Positions 17,916 to 28,389 of a stretch of DNA of 64,000 nt are shown piece after piece. Location: the NCBI GenBank assembly GCA_021801265.1, contig JAJYYE010000004.1, forward strand, positions 1-64,000. Direction: 5' to 3'. A model generated the notes under the pieces. It was not told the DNA's origin. It did not search any database and worked only from the letters and a program-made list of their open reading frames with translations. The translations under genes and the position numbers were made by a program. The DNA comes from Pseudomonadota bacterium. Lineage in GTDB: Bacteria; Pseudomonadota; Gammaproteobacteria; Halothiobacillales; Halothiobacillaceae. How positions within the stretch are numbered: position 1 is the first letter of the stretch; every line of letters starts with the position of its first letter.

Positions 17916-19778
17916 CTATAACCCGTGCAATGTCTTATCGGCAGGCCAGCGCAAGCGAAAACCAAAATTGATTGACACTTTTTGCCCCGGTTTGATTTGA
18001 TTCGACCATGCCCAAACACCCTCTTCACCGTTGTACTGTTTCAACGTGGGTGGCGTATTATCCGTTAGCGGTTCAACCGAAATTTCTGCATCCTCGGCTG
18101 TGGGCAAATTCATCACCACAGTGACTGCGACGGGATTGCTGTGCTGACTTTGAATCATCACTACTGAACGCCGCATTAATTGGGAAGATTTGCCGATCAC
18201 GCCGTTTTCATCCCGCTGATCGGGTAATTGATCGAATGTGACACTCAGCCGTTGATCCACACCGAAGCTTAAATGCTGCTTTTGAATGGGCTGTAAAGCC
18301 GGTTGGAATACCTGACTGAGCTGTGCGCCATTGAGAAATAGCTGCCATTGCCCTGCGGGCAACGGAATTTTATTATCGAGGGTGAATTCGCCCGTCAAGA
18401 TCGCCTGCGGGGATATTTCCGGCGCAATCAAAATCGTGGCGTTCGCGGCAACCTGCTGATGCAACAAGGGAATAAGGCTGGCCGCTACACCACTGGGGAT
18501 ACTCACGGAATCGGCGCTTGTGAACGCTGCATTAAAACCAGTTTCATCATGAGGCTTTAAAAGGGCTTCCGACATTACCATCGTTTTCATCGACGACGCC
18601 AAATTCGCACGGGGCGCTACGACCACGGGCGATGGCGCGTTAAAACCAATCACCCAGCGCGGTAGTTTCGGTACGGGGTAATATCGTCGGGTATCCAGTA
18701 AAGACAAGGTCAAGGGGATGCGCGACCAATCTTCGCCCGTATTTTGACTCACGAGGGCGCTCAATGACCAATCGACTTCCGCATTGGTTGATGCAGTAGA
18801 CGCGGCTGAAGCGGTCGTGGACGTGGACGCCAAGGTGGACGCTGGCGTCGTTGTGGTTTCCGATAAGGGTATGGTGTGCAAATTTGCCCGATAAATTGGC
18901 TGCCAATGCGCATCGTTAACCCGATAACGAACCAGCACGGGCACGGTAACTTCAGCCGATTCACTGGTCGTTTGTTGTGCTGTTTTTTTCTGTGTCAATA
19001 ATTTGAGCGGCAAGCTCAAAAGTAACCGTTCACCCTGACTGTGGCGTTTTTGCAGGGCTTCATCCAACTCAGCCGTTTTGCGCTGGACCTCGGTAACTTC
19101 GTCCTGCGCTGTACGCTGAGCGGTAAGCAATTGCGTCAACAACCGATCGAATTTTTTTCGCGCACCGGATTCCGTTAAAAAAGCTCCTGCAGGAGCGCCG
19201 TACTTATGCACCAAGGCATTGGGTGCGCTCATTTGTGCCTGGAAAATGGCCAAGCGCATTCGTGCCGCTTCAAGGCCATCATCCGCTTTGGCTTGCGCAC
19301 CACGCAATACACTCAACTGCTGCTGAATGTGCCGATACACCGCCGATTGTTCAACCGGCTGCCGGCTCCACTGCAGGGGGGCCGCGAGTGTGATGCCATT
19401 ACCTTCAATTTGGACACTGTCTTGTTGCACGCTGGGCGGCAAATCTGCCAGTTCAATGGTGTGTATATCGCTGCCTGCCCACCGCACTTCGACCCGTCGC
19501 GTAATCCATGCGCCATCAGGTAACACAGTGACCGCCGTCATTTTACTGGGTGAAATTTTTGACGTGAACGTGGCTGCAATTGGGGGCTCTGCGCGATGCT
19601 CCGTCGGAGGTACGTCACGCAATACCTCTGATGGCGCCTGTGTTTTGGTCGATGGGGAAGCCACAGCAGAGACGCTCAAGCAGACAGAGCCTAAGCCCAA
19701 AAAAATGAGCGCACTTAACCCCACTCGTGAACCGAGTCGCCCGGATTGAACGAGCAATTGATTGGACTTGTTCATCAT
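17916..19778 (-). CDS. DUF4139/DUF4140 (mucoidy inhibitor A-like) secreted protein
   Basis: About 620 residues. A basic N-terminus and a hydrophobic segment ending in SVSAVASP (about residues 18-42) form a signal peptide, so the protein is exported. The DUF4140-like N-terminal domain (VTVLPDGAWITRRVEV, SVQIEGNGI) is followed by a long coiled coil (about 150-250) and the DUF4139 beta-rich domain (VLVRYRVNDAHWQPIYRANL, LVSQNTGEDW, NPSPVV-type strands and a C-terminal SINFGFRLRWP). The function of the family is unknown. GAGGG eight bases upstream supports 19778. It lies upstream of exbB and may be part of that operon. Confidence 0.85.
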   Translation of the reverse strand: MMNKSNQLLVQSGRLGSRVGLSALIFLGLGSVCLSVSAVASPSTKTQAPSEVLRDVPPTEHRAEPPIAATFTSKISPSKMTAVTVLPDGAWITRRVEVRWAGSDIHTIELADLPPSVQQDSVQIEGNGITLAAPLQWSRQPVEQSAVYRHIQQQLSVLRGAQAKADDGLEAARMRLAIFQAQMSAPNALVHKYGAPAGAFLTESGARKKFDRLLTQLLTAQRTAQDEVTEVQRKTAELDEALQKRHSQGERLLLSLPLKLLTQKKTAQQTTSESAEVTVPVLVRYRVNDAHWQPIYRANLHTIPLSETTTTPASTLASTSTTASAASTASTNAEVDWSLSALVSQNTGEDWSRIPLTLSLLDTRRYYPVPKLPRWVIGFNAPSPVVVAPRANLASSMKTMVMSEALLKPHDETGFNAAFTSADSVSIPSGVAASLIPLLHQQVAANATILIAPEISPQAILTGEFTLDNKIPLPAGQWQLFLNGAQLSQVFQPALQPIQKQHLSFGVDQRLSVTFDQLPDQRDENGVIGKSSQLMRRSVVMIQSQHSNPVAVTVVMNLPTAEDAEISVEPLTDNTPPTLKQYNGEEGVWAWSNQIKPGQKVSINFGFRLRWPADKTLHGL

Positions 19779-19956
19779 TACGACATCCCTCGTCTCATTG
19801 ACCTTTCCACAGCAGAACACACCATTTAATAACCCAGACAATACCGGTCATCACCAAACCAGATGTACCCAGGATCCAATGCAAATCAAAAAATAAGTCC
19901 GTTGGAAATCAAAAATGACTTTTACCCAATAAAATTGCACACGGGTTAATAAACGC

Positions 19957-21051
19957 TTAGGCCTCCAATGAAGTACAAACATCCGCCAACACCCCTCCCC
20001 CGGCACGCCGCATTTGCACGGATTCGGCCAACCGATAAATCACCCCGACACTATCATCCCACCCAATACAGGCATCGGTAATACTTTGGCCATACACCAA
20101 GGGGCGATCCGGATGCACATCCTGCCGACCACCCACCAAATGGCTTTCCACCATCGCACCGATAATGCCGGCATTGCCTGCGGCAACCTGTGCGGCAACC
20201 GCTTCCGCCACTTGAATTTGCCGCGCATGTTGCTTCTGGCTATTGGCATGAGAAAAGTCGATCATCAACCGCTCGGGCAATTCCGCCGCGCGCAGTTTTT
20301 CCAACGCATCATTGACGCTATTGGCATCAAAATTGGGTTTTTTGCCTCCACGCAAAATGATATGGCAATCCTCGTTGCCTCCGGTCGAGAAAATCGCCGA
20401 ATGTCCTGCCTTGGTGACAGAAAGGAAATGATGCGGCCGGGCGGCCGCACGAATGGCATCAATCGCTACCTGCAAACCGCCATCCGTGCCATTTTTGAAT
20501 CCGACCGGGCAAGATAATCCCGAGGCCAGCTCACGATGAACCTGCGATTCGGTGGTACGCGCGCCGATCGCGCCCCAAGCCACCGCATCAGAAACATACT
20601 GCGGGCTGATTAAATCGAGATATTCCGTCGCCGCAGGCACACCCATGTCCGCCAGATCAACCAGTAAGTGCCGTGCAACGCCCAAACCTTTATTGATCTC
20701 AAAGCTATCATCCAGGTTGGGATCGTTGATTAAACCCTTCCAGCCCACCGTGGTCCGCGGCTTTTCAAAATACACACGCATGATCAACAAAATTTCATCA
20801 GCCACTTCATCGGCCAATACTTTGAGGCGCATACCGTATTCACGGGCAGCATTGACATCGTGAATCGAACAGGGCCCCATCACGACAATCAGCCGATCGT
20901 CATCCCGATTTAACACCGCTTTAATCGCGCGGCGTGCTTCATATACGGTTTGCGCGCCACGTTCGGTCAAGGGGGACCGCGCCCGAATCTGCTCAGGCGA
21001 CAATAAATTATGAATGTCAAGAATGCGTAAATCATCGGTTTGGTGCGTCAT
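19957..21051 (-). CDS. 3-deoxy-7-phosphoheptulonate (DAHP) synthase, AroF/G/H type
   Basis: First enzyme of the shikimate pathway; joins phosphoenolpyruvate and erythrose 4-phosphate. Type I-alpha signatures: DDRLIVVMGPCSIHD, MRVYFEKPRTTVGWKGLIND, ATEYLDLISPQY, GFKNGTDG, HANSQKQ and the metal-binding region GAMVESHLVGG. From 21051 the protein is 364 residues and aligns from the usual start (ATG then HQTDDLRILDI); an in-frame start at 21150 would add 33 residues with no family match. Which of AroF, AroG or AroH it resembles cannot be decided by eye, so feedback control is unknown. Confidence 0.95.
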   Translation of the reverse strand: MTHQTDDLRILDIHNLLSPEQIRARSPLTERGAQTVYEARRAIKAVLNRDDDRLIVVMGPCSIHDVNAAREYGMRLKVLADEVADEILLIMRVYFEKPRTTVGWKGLINDPNLDDSFEINKGLGVARHLLVDLADMGVPAATEYLDLISPQYVSDAVAWGAIGARTTESQVHRELASGLSCPVGFKNGTDGGLQVAIDAIRAAARPHHFLSVTKAGHSAIFSTGGNEDCHIILRGGKKPNFDANSVNDALEKLRAAELPERLMIDFSHANSQKQHARQIQVAEAVAAQVAAGNAGIIGAMVESHLVGGRQDVHPDRPLVYGQSITDACIGWDDSVGVIYRLAESVQMRRAGGGVLADVCTSLEA

Positions 21052-21180
21052 CGTCTGCGGCCTGTCACTTAATTTCTGGGCAAAAGTTGAATGGGGGCTT
21101 AATTGCAACCCTGAACGACCAATGGTACTTGGCTTAACGTCTTGCGTCATCCCAAACCCATGCGGTTATCGTGCGGGAGG

Positions 21181-22020
21181 TCAAAAACGCCGCAGTTCAA
21201 GCACGGGGAATTGCCGACGAATATGCGCTTGCGCGACGGGATCTATGTCAGCGGTAATCAGGCAATCGGCCAAGGTATTGGCATTGGCTAAAATCTGCCC
21301 CCATGGGTCCACGATCATGCTGTGGCCATAAGTATGCCGCCCGCTGGCGTGCATACCGACTTGTGCAGCGGCCACCATAAACACTTGATTCTCAATCGCG
21401 CGGGCCCGCAGCAGGGGTTCCCAGTGGGCGCTGCCCGTCGCCTGGGTAAATGCCGATGGCAAGCAAACCCACGTCGCGCCGAGTTCGGTCAGACGGCGGA
21501 GTAATTCAGGAAAGCGCAAATCGAAACAAATTGCCAGGCCGAGCCGACCGACCGGTGTATCCACGACAACGGGTTCTGCGCCGTGCATGAATAAATCTGA
21601 CTCCCGGTACGATTCTGCTTGTTGATCGCGCGTAGGGACAGTCACGTCAAACAAGTGGATTTTGTCGTACTTTGCACGAATTTCACCATCGCTATCAATC
21701 ACATAGCTTCTTGCCCACAGTTTATTCGCTTGCTGCACAGCACCCTGGGCTCGAATCGGCAAAGTACCCGCGACCAGCCATACTTGCGCGGAATACGCTA
21801 AGTGTCGCAGCCAAGTGACGGGCTCGTCGGCCTCATCAAACCCCAATACCACTAAATCATGCGGATTCGCGGGCATGGCATACAGATTTTCAGGCAACAC
21901 AATCACCTGCGCCCCGGTATCGGCAGCATCGCGTACCAAACGCTCAATGATGGGTTTATTTTCCTGCCATGTACCTTTGCCATTGAGTTGAATGGCGGCA
22001 ACTTTAGTGGACAATTTCAT
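21181..22020 (-). CDS. Carbon-nitrogen hydrolase (Nit1-type amidase)
   Basis: A 279-residue nitrilase-superfamily enzyme with the full catalytic triad: glutamate in IVLPENLYA, lysine in KYDKIHLFDV and cysteine in AICFDLRFPELLR. LHLFDVxVP-type sequences are typical of the branch that hydrolyses deaminated glutathione, a metabolite-repair reaction. It overlaps the yhdP end by 4 bases, which is the usual place of this gene in gammaproteobacteria (rng-yhdP-nit). The exact substrate is inferred from family and context. Confidence 0.9.
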   Translation of the reverse strand: MKLSTKVAAIQLNGKGTWQENKPIIERLVRDAADTGAQVIVLPENLYAMPANPHDLVVLGFDEADEPVTWLRHLAYSAQVWLVAGTLPIRAQGAVQQANKLWARSYVIDSDGEIRAKYDKIHLFDVTVPTRDQQAESYRESDLFMHGAEPVVVDTPVGRLGLAICFDLRFPELLRRLTELGATWVCLPSAFTQATGSAHWEPLLRARAIENQVFMVAAAQVGMHASGRHTYGHSMIVDPWGQILANANTLADCLITADIDPVAQAHIRRQFPVLELRRF

Positions 22021-25000
22021 GGGGTTAAGCGCTCGGATTTGGATTCAATCGTATTGACCAAGGGCTGGGATATCGTACCGGTGATGTGATAAGTCAATGT
22101 CGGCGCGGGATTTCTGTTCAACGCGGAGAAGGCCTGCTGCAGGGCCAATATGGCACCACCCACCAAGGGGCCGCCTGCGACCGTGCCGATAATGGGCAGC
22201 AACATGCCGATATCGGCATAAACTTTCACGGTGTAGTCGAGGCTATTGGTGCGTAGGTCAGTTTTGCCATCGACCACTGCAGTTAATGAGGCATTTTTCA
22301 AGGTGAGCGGCGCTACGGTTAGGCTGCCTTGCTGCAACTGCCACTGCGCAGACACGGTATCAAACTGCAACCCCTGATCGACAACATCGCTAAAATCCAT
22401 ACGCAAACGCCGCGTCAACGCGCCTAAACTCAGGAGACCCGCTAAGCGACCCGCGCCCGGATCGACATCGTTCAATTGACCTTGGGTTAATTCAAACTGT
22501 CCTGATCCACTGAGCCGTTCTGCGGCAAAAGAGGACGGGGAACCCGGCCAATCCAGTGCAAATTGCGCCGTTTTAATCGCTCCGCCTTGAAAAGGTGAAG
22601 TACCCAGTACGTTTTTCAACATACGGCCGAATTCGCTGCCTTGCGCCGTTAGGCTCAGGTTTGACCGCTGCACCACACCCTCACCGACCACGCTGGCATT
22701 TCCGGTTAACTGCACCGTAGCGGAAGGTTGCCAATCGATAGGGGAAATCTGAATTTCGGGTGCCGTAACTCGCGCTTGGGCTTGGGCTTGGGCTTGCGCT
22801 GAAGCAACTGAAAAGCTGAGCTTGCCATAATGATGCGCATCATGCTGTAAATCATTAATTGAAACGACCGCATCGGGGATCCGATTGAGTGCCCAAGCCG
22901 TGATGGGCGGCGGCTCGGGCATATTATCGGTGAGCGGTTTAATGGCTGAACCGCTCACCGCACTGTTGAGGTACAGCCGACTCAGTTTGAGCGATACCTG
23001 TCCGGCGGGATGAGTTTGATCCGGCAATTGGTATCGCGCAGTGCCATCCAATGCAGAACCCTTGGCCGTGAGCAGGTAGTCATTATTGGTATACATCAAA
23101 TCAAATTGCGTCGCGGGGAAGGTGAATCCCGCCGCGCGCACACGATCAGCCTCTAAATGCACGGCAAACGGCGCCATCTTTGACTCATTGGAACTATTGG
23201 CTTGTGCGCTCATGAGAATAGGCTGCCATTGATCCCAATCAAATATCGGCGTATGGAGTGATAAATCCAAGGCATTCGCCTGTTGATTCGATGCGGCGGG
23301 TTGGCTGCCATCGTTGCGCACCTCCCCTTGTGCCAAGTCCCCCGAAGGATTGAATGCTAATTTGGCCTGCCAAGGCTCGGCGCCTTGATTGCTGTCTTGC
23401 CCATTGCCCAGTTTGCTGCCCTGCGTATCAATCGACAAAGCGCGTAGAACCCCCGCTTGAATGGTTAAATCGGCCGTCATCGGCCACAAGGCTTCAGCCG
23501 TTTTTCTGAATGGAGCAGGCAATTGGCTCACCACACCGTGTAAATCGCTACGTGCCAGCACCGTGAAGGTATTACCCTGATGCGGAATATGTATGCTGAC
23601 ATCGGTCATCGCCTTCCCGGAGACCTGTTGCACGATGGGGGCGAATGCGGGCGAGATTCGTTCGCGCAATGCAAATAACGGGTCCAGCAGGGTTTGCGCC
23701 TGAATGGTCGTTACATCGGCATTTTTAGCCGTGGAAACCTGCAGTGTCACGGGTGCTCCAACAAACTGCGCGCTCAACGCATCACCATTAAAATCCGTAT
23801 TGTCAAATTTAACCGTACCCTTGATTTGACTGAGCTCAATTGGCGTTTTATCCAGAATAAAGCCATTATTTTGCAGTTGAAGCGTACCGTGGGTCACCGT
23901 ATACCCACCGTGCTGGAACCCGATTTTGACCGATAAATCGAGGGCCGCATTACCGGTCGTTTGAATCGGATCCAGGCTCCCCCTCGGCATCAAGGGGCTT
24001 TGCTGAATAAAACCCAGCATCCCGGCCAGGGGCGCCTGGGTTTTCAGCGCCAAATCGAGTACGGGATTATCCAGATCAAAAATACTCACCCGCGCCCCGG
24101 CGACAGGCACATTCGCCACGGTGCCTTGATCAATTTCGGTATGAAACTGCTGATTGACGAACGCGATATGCCCTTTGGCATTGTGCAGTGCCGGCCACTG
24201 TGGACGGTACGGTACATCAAGGTGATCGAAATCAAACACCACCGAGAACCAGCCGCCACCCCGCACAAACGGAAAGCGCGTGGGATCGCCATTAAAAACA
24301 AACTGCCCTTGATTCACCCGCCCCGTTTGATCGGGCTGACCCAGGCTGTTATCCAGCCAATCCAACACATTTTTATCCAGGAGATTGCGCGGAAGATAGG
24401 CGGGAACGCGCACGACAGAAATCCGGGAAAAGTGTGTATCGACACTCAGTTGTGCGGGCTGGGCGCTGGCAGGGTCTGCGGCCTGATAGCGGAAACTACC
24501 GTTCAAGCTTAAATCAGCATTGCTGAAGGTAATCGCCGGGCTGTAAATTAATGAGGTAGCAGAATCATGCCAGTAGACATCACCCTTTAAGGCATCAATG
24601 GTCATGGGTTCACGAAACATGCCCGGCACGGCTAAAACCAGATGTTGCTGATTGATGCTCGCCAGCCAACCCGCGGGTTGTTTGTACAGGGTGAGGTTCA
24701 GCCCGCCCAATCCATCCGCTTGGCCGATGACGGGCCACAGACGTTGGCCGGGCACGTTGCCGAAATGGTTGAGTTCGAGAAAACCTGACTCAAGATGATC
24801 GCCGATAAATTGCAGCCGGACATTGCGTGCTTGTCCTCGCACAGAATTCTGTCCCAGTAACTGAAGGTAGGCTTGCGGTAGCGGTGCGATCGCCAGCCAA
24901 ACCGAAAGCTGATTGAGATCGGCAAAATCCGAGGAAAAATAAGTTTGATTGCCACTTTGAATCAGATGCACCGACTGCAGTGGCAAGCGCTCATGATCAT

Positions 25001-26174
25001 CGGTTACGATACCCACTTGATCGGCATCGAGTCGCCAGCCGAGCGGGGTTTTTTGCCAGACCAATTGCCCGTTTAGCCGATTCAGTGCCGCTTCAGAGCG
25101 CGCCTCGGTAAGCACCGGATTTCCAGCCTGGGGTTTAACCTCATTATAAACTTGCGTCCCCCCCCTTTTTCCCGCAATTTTCTTTGTCATCCGGCTAACT
25201 TTGAGATCCGCAATATCAAATCCCGCATGCACCGAACTCAAATCAGAACCAGAAAATCTCAACCAAAGCTCACCGGTTAACTGTCCTCGATTAAACACGG
25301 GCAGGCCTGCCGCGCAATCGATACCTGACATCTGCTCGGCACAACCGCCCAGTTCCGCCCGAATGCTGCTTGTTGTAAAATCCCGGATGGCCTGCTGCAT
25401 GGCGGACAGATGCCAACTGCGCGTATTGATATATAGCTCAGTAGCAAACTCTTTACCCAGCCTGCCTTGCGCGCGCACCCGCACCGGCTGTTCGCCAAAA
25501 TCAGGCGCGATCAACTCACCGGACATCGACCAGCCATGTGCCGCCAATCGTGCCGTGGCACTGAGTGTCACAGGGAGGCTACGGGCAGGTTGCCGGGTGA
25601 GTGCTTCGCTTTGACGAACCCATGAAATGTGCGCATCCTGGACAGAGACATCGCCAAGATCGGGAAGGTGATCAAGCCATTGGCTCCACGAATCGGCAGA
25701 TTGGGATTCGCTATTTTGCGGCGCGCCAGCCAATTGCCATTGGCCATCCGGTTGTAAATTGAACTGTAATTGCGGCCGATCAATCACAATTTTCCCTGCC
25801 ACCCATCGCCCTTGAAATACGCTGCGCCACAGCGCGAGTGAGGCGCCAATCTGCCCTATAACCGGACCATCGGCCCCCAAGTGCACATCCTTGAGTATCA
25901 ATTGAGGGTGATAACCCACAAAAGCAATATCTATTTGCGCGAACGTGACGGGTGAACCCCACATCTGGGAGAGCAGGGTTTGCACATTTTGGCGGTAATC
26001 ATTCATATACGGCAAAGCCAGCCGTAGCGCAGTAAACATCAAAGCGAACACCACCAACAGCACGGCCACCAATACCAATATTCCGCGCAGCAACCGACGG
26101 ATTGGCCGCGAGGAAATGTGAATGGCATGGGGCAAGTGGAGTGGACGCACTGCGGAGAATGACCTCAGGGGCAA
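22017..26174 (-). CDS. yhdP: YhdP family AsmA-like lipid-transport protein
   Basis: A very large (1385 residues) inner-membrane-anchored periplasmic protein. A transmembrane helix (about 28-52, ILVLVAVLLVVFALMFTALRL) is followed by a long stretch of beta-strands and the AsmA-like C-terminal domain, with GRLAGLLSLGALTRRLRMDFSDVV near residue 1255 and the glycine-rich IGTVAGGPLVGGAILALQQ close to the end. YhdP homologues form hydrophobic-grooved bridges that carry phospholipid to the outer membrane with TamB, which is also in this window. The position between rng and nit is conserved. An ALA/GLN repeat (QAQAQAQAR) occurs near residue 1130. Confidence 0.93.
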   Translation of the reverse strand: MPLRSFSAVRPLHLPHAIHISSRPIRRLLRGILVLVAVLLVVFALMFTALRLALPYMNDYRQNVQTLLSQMWGSPVTFAQIDIAFVGYHPQLILKDVHLGADGPVIGQIGASLALWRSVFQGRWVAGKIVIDRPQLQFNLQPDGQWQLAGAPQNSESQSADSWSQWLDHLPDLGDVSVQDAHISWVRQSEALTRQPARSLPVTLSATARLAAHGWSMSGELIAPDFGEQPVRVRAQGRLGKEFATELYINTRSWHLSAMQQAIRDFTTSSIRAELGGCAEQMSGIDCAAGLPVFNRGQLTGELWLRFSGSDLSSVHAGFDIADLKVSRMTKKIAGKRGGTQVYNEVKPQAGNPVLTEARSEAALNRLNGQLVWQKTPLGWRLDADQVGIVTDDHERLPLQSVHLIQSGNQTYFSSDFADLNQLSVWLAIAPLPQAYLQLLGQNSVRGQARNVRLQFIGDHLESGFLELNHFGNVPGQRLWPVIGQADGLGGLNLTLYKQPAGWLASINQQHLVLAVPGMFREPMTIDALKGDVYWHDSATSLIYSPAITFSNADLSLNGSFRYQAADPASAQPAQLSVDTHFSRISVVRVPAYLPRNLLDKNVLDWLDNSLGQPDQTGRVNQGQFVFNGDPTRFPFVRGGGWFSVVFDFDHLDVPYRPQWPALHNAKGHIAFVNQQFHTEIDQGTVANVPVAGARVSIFDLDNPVLDLALKTQAPLAGMLGFIQQSPLMPRGSLDPIQTTGNAALDLSVKIGFQHGGYTVTHGTLQLQNNGFILDKTPIELSQIKGTVKFDNTDFNGDALSAQFVGAPVTLQVSTAKNADVTTIQAQTLLDPLFALRERISPAFAPIVQQVSGKAMTDVSIHIPHQGNTFTVLARSDLHGVVSQLPAPFRKTAEALWPMTADLTIQAGVLRALSIDTQGSKLGNGQDSNQGAEPWQAKLAFNPSGDLAQGEVRNDGSQPAASNQQANALDLSLHTPIFDWDQWQPILMSAQANSSNESKMAPFAVHLEADRVRAAGFTFPATQFDLMYTNNDYLLTAKGSALDGTARYQLPDQTHPAGQVSLKLSRLYLNSAVSGSAIKPLTDNMPEPPPITAWALNRIPDAVVSINDLQHDAHHYGKLSFSVASAQAQAQAQARVTAPEIQISPIDWQPSATVQLTGNASVVGEGVVQRSNLSLTAQGSEFGRMLKNVLGTSPFQGGAIKTAQFALDWPGSPSSFAAERLSGSGQFELTQGQLNDVDPGAGRLAGLLSLGALTRRLRMDFSDVVDQGLQFDTVSAQWQLQQGSLTVAPLTLKNASLTAVVDGKTDLRTNSLDYTVKVYADIGMLLPIIGTVAGGPLVGGAILALQQAFSALNRNPAPTLTYHITGTISQPLVNTIESKSERLTP

Positions 26175-26251
26175 AATGCCGTTTCAAGAGCCTGTCGGGC
26201 TGAAAACCTCGATTGTATCAGTGGATGCGCGAACAAAAACCGATATCTGGC

Positions 26252-27742
26252 CTACATCAACACAATATCGTATTGCTCTGGCAAGTAATGGACATCTGTC
26301 TGCAAGCGCAGCGGCACGCCAATAAACTCCTGCAATTCAGCTAATGAGGTTGAGTCCTCTTCACGCAGCCGATCCACCACCGCCGATGCCGCTATCACGA
26401 GCATTTGTTTGGCGTTGTATTGCCGTGCCTCACGGGTGACTTCGCGGAAAATCTCGTAGCAAACCGTTTCGGCCGTTTTCACCGTGCCGCGTCCACCACA
26501 AGTAGGGCAAACCGTGCAGAGAATGTGCTCCAGCGATTCTCGGGTACGTTTGCGTGTCATCTCCACCAATCCCAAACCGGAAACTTCACACACTTTGGTG
26601 CGGGCATGATCGCTCTCCAGGGCGCGCTTGAGCGTTTCCTGCACCGCCAAGCGATGATCGGGCTCGATCATGTCGATAAAATCCAGAATAATGATGCCGC
26701 CCAAATTACGTAACCGCAATTGCCGCGCAATGGCGCTGGCGGCCTCCAGGTTTGTTTTGAAAATCGTTTCCTCGAGATTTTTCGATCCAACAAAGCCGCC
26801 GGTATTCACATCAATGGTGGTCATCGCCTCGGTTTGATCGATGATGATGTACCCACCGGATTTTAACGGCACGCGCCGTTCCAGCGCGCTCGCGATTTCT
26901 TGCTCGATATTGTGCATATCAAACAACGGGCGCTCGCCTGGATAATGCTCCAGGATCGGCAGAATATCGGGCACCATTTCCTGGGCGAACTGAATGGCGC
27001 GATGATAGGTTTCCCGCGAGTCGATGCGAATTTTCTCGACGTACCGCCCAAGCACATCACGCAAGGTGCGCAGCGCAATGGGTAAATCATCGAACACCAA
27101 ACCCACGCCGTTAGTTCGTGCTTGACGTTCCTGCACATTGGCCCACAAGCGACGCAAAAATTGGTAGTCCTGCCGTAAGGATTCGGTATCGGCTCCTTCA
27201 GAGGCCGTGCGCAAAATAAAACCACCGATTTCGGTTTCGTCTTGTTGCGCTCGCGATTCGGCCATTAACGCGCTCAGGATATTTTTGAGCCGGTCGCGCT
27301 CCGCCATATCTTCCACGCGACTCGAAACACCAATATTCCGGCCATTTGGCACATACACAAGATAGCGCGAAGGGATCGTGATTTCCGTGGTGAGTCGCGC
27401 CCCTTTCGTGCCGAGTGGATCCTTAATCACTTGGACCATCAGATTTTGGCCCGTGCGCAATAAGTCGTAGATGAGACGGGGGCGGGACTCCACCCCCGTT
27501 TCTTTTTCTTCCGGTTTAAGCTCAATATCCGAGACATGTAAAAAAGCGGCTCGCTCAAGGCCAATATCCACAAACGCCGCTTCCATACCGGGCAGCACTC
27601 GGCTCACGCGCCCCTGATAAATATTACCGACCATGCCCCGGGAGCGCGCCCGCTCGATATTAATTTCCTGCAATACCCCATTTTCCACATAGGCAATACG
27701 GGTTTCTTGCGGGGTGACGTTGATGAGAATTTCTTCACTCAT
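26252..27742 (-). CDS. rng: Ribonuclease G
   Basis: Endoribonuclease of the RNase E/G family, active on the 5' end of 16S rRNA precursors and on mRNA. The 496 residues begin with EEILINVTPQETRIAYVENG and the S1 domain (GNIYQGRVSRVLPGMEAAFVDIG). The catalytic metal site is seen in TIDVNTGGFVGS and IILDFIDM. The zinc-link cysteines are in CTVCPTCGGRG. The length fits RNase G rather than the longer RNase E. It lies between maf and yhdP. Confidence 0.96.
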   Translation of the reverse strand: MSEEILINVTPQETRIAYVENGVLQEINIERARSRGMVGNIYQGRVSRVLPGMEAAFVDIGLERAAFLHVSDIELKPEEKETGVESRPRLIYDLLRTGQNLMVQVIKDPLGTKGARLTTEITIPSRYLVYVPNGRNIGVSSRVEDMAERDRLKNILSALMAESRAQQDETEIGGFILRTASEGADTESLRQDYQFLRRLWANVQERQARTNGVGLVFDDLPIALRTLRDVLGRYVEKIRIDSRETYHRAIQFAQEMVPDILPILEHYPGERPLFDMHNIEQEIASALERRVPLKSGGYIIIDQTEAMTTIDVNTGGFVGSKNLEETIFKTNLEAASAIARQLRLRNLGGIIILDFIDMIEPDHRLAVQETLKRALESDHARTKVCEVSGLGLVEMTRKRTRESLEHILCTVCPTCGGRGTVKTAETVCYEIFREVTREARQYNAKQMLVIAASAVVDRLREEDSTSLAELQEFIGVPLRLQTDVHYLPEQYDIVLM

Positions 27743-27767
27743 ACGGGTTAATTCTCAAATGATAAAT

Positions 27768-28382
27768 TTAGGGTTTGAGCCAAGTGGGTAGTATGGAGAA
27801 CTCCGCCAGCAAATGTGTCGTTTCACACTGTGGCAAACCCACCACCGCGCCCCAGGAGCCATCAATGTGTTGCACAAATTGCGCCGCTTTGCCCTGCAGG
27901 GCGTAAGCACCCGCCTTATCCAGCGGTTCACCCGTTGCGACGTAAGCGCGGATTTGTTGCGCAGTCAACAGCACCAAGGTCACGTTTGTGGTCACCGAAA
28001 CCACGCGGCAACGGGCGGTATTCGCCACCGCAATCGCGGTGCTCACCCGATGGGTATTGCCATTTAATTGTTCAAGCATTGCTTGCGCATCGTCTCGATC
28101 GCGGGGTTTGCCGAGAATATGCCCCGCGTGAACAACCACCGTATCCCCCGCCAACACAACCGCATCGGCAGGTAGATCCGGGGAACCCAACGCACACATC
28201 GCCTTGGCTTGCGCCAAACGCGCGACCAGTTGCAACGGGTGTTCATTGAACATGGGCGTTTCATCTACCGCGCATAACGGCGCATCCCAAACGGTAAACT
28301 CAAAACCCAAATCAGTCAGCAATTGGGCACGACGGGGCGAGCTGGATGCCAGAAATAATGGAGCGGGAGAGAAAATTGGCAC
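27768..28382 (-). CDS. maf: Maf/Ham1-like nucleoside triphosphate pyrophosphatase
   Basis: House-cleaning nucleotide pyrophosphatase, 204 residues when started at GTG 28382. Maf signatures: FLASSSPRRAQLLTDLG at the N-terminus, ADAVVLAGDTVV with the catalytic aspartate, GKPRDRDDAQAML and GAYALQGKAAQFV. The open frame extends about 330 bases further upstream, but that part lies inside rlmH in another frame and has no Maf similarity. The GTG comes 8 bases after the rlmH stop, and no good ATG exists. The spacing suggests coupling to rlmH. Confidence 0.93.
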   Translation of the reverse strand: MPIFSPAPLFLASSSPRRAQLLTDLGFEFTVWDAPLCAVDETPMFNEHPLQLVARLAQAKAMCALGSPDLPADAVVLAGDTVVVHAGHILGKPRDRDDAQAMLEQLNGNTHRVSTAIAVANTARCRVVSVTTNVTLVLLTAQQIRAYVATGEPLDKAGAYALQGKAAQFVQHIDGSWGAVVGLPQCETTHLLAEFSILPTWLKP

Positions 28383-28389
28383 AGGTGAA

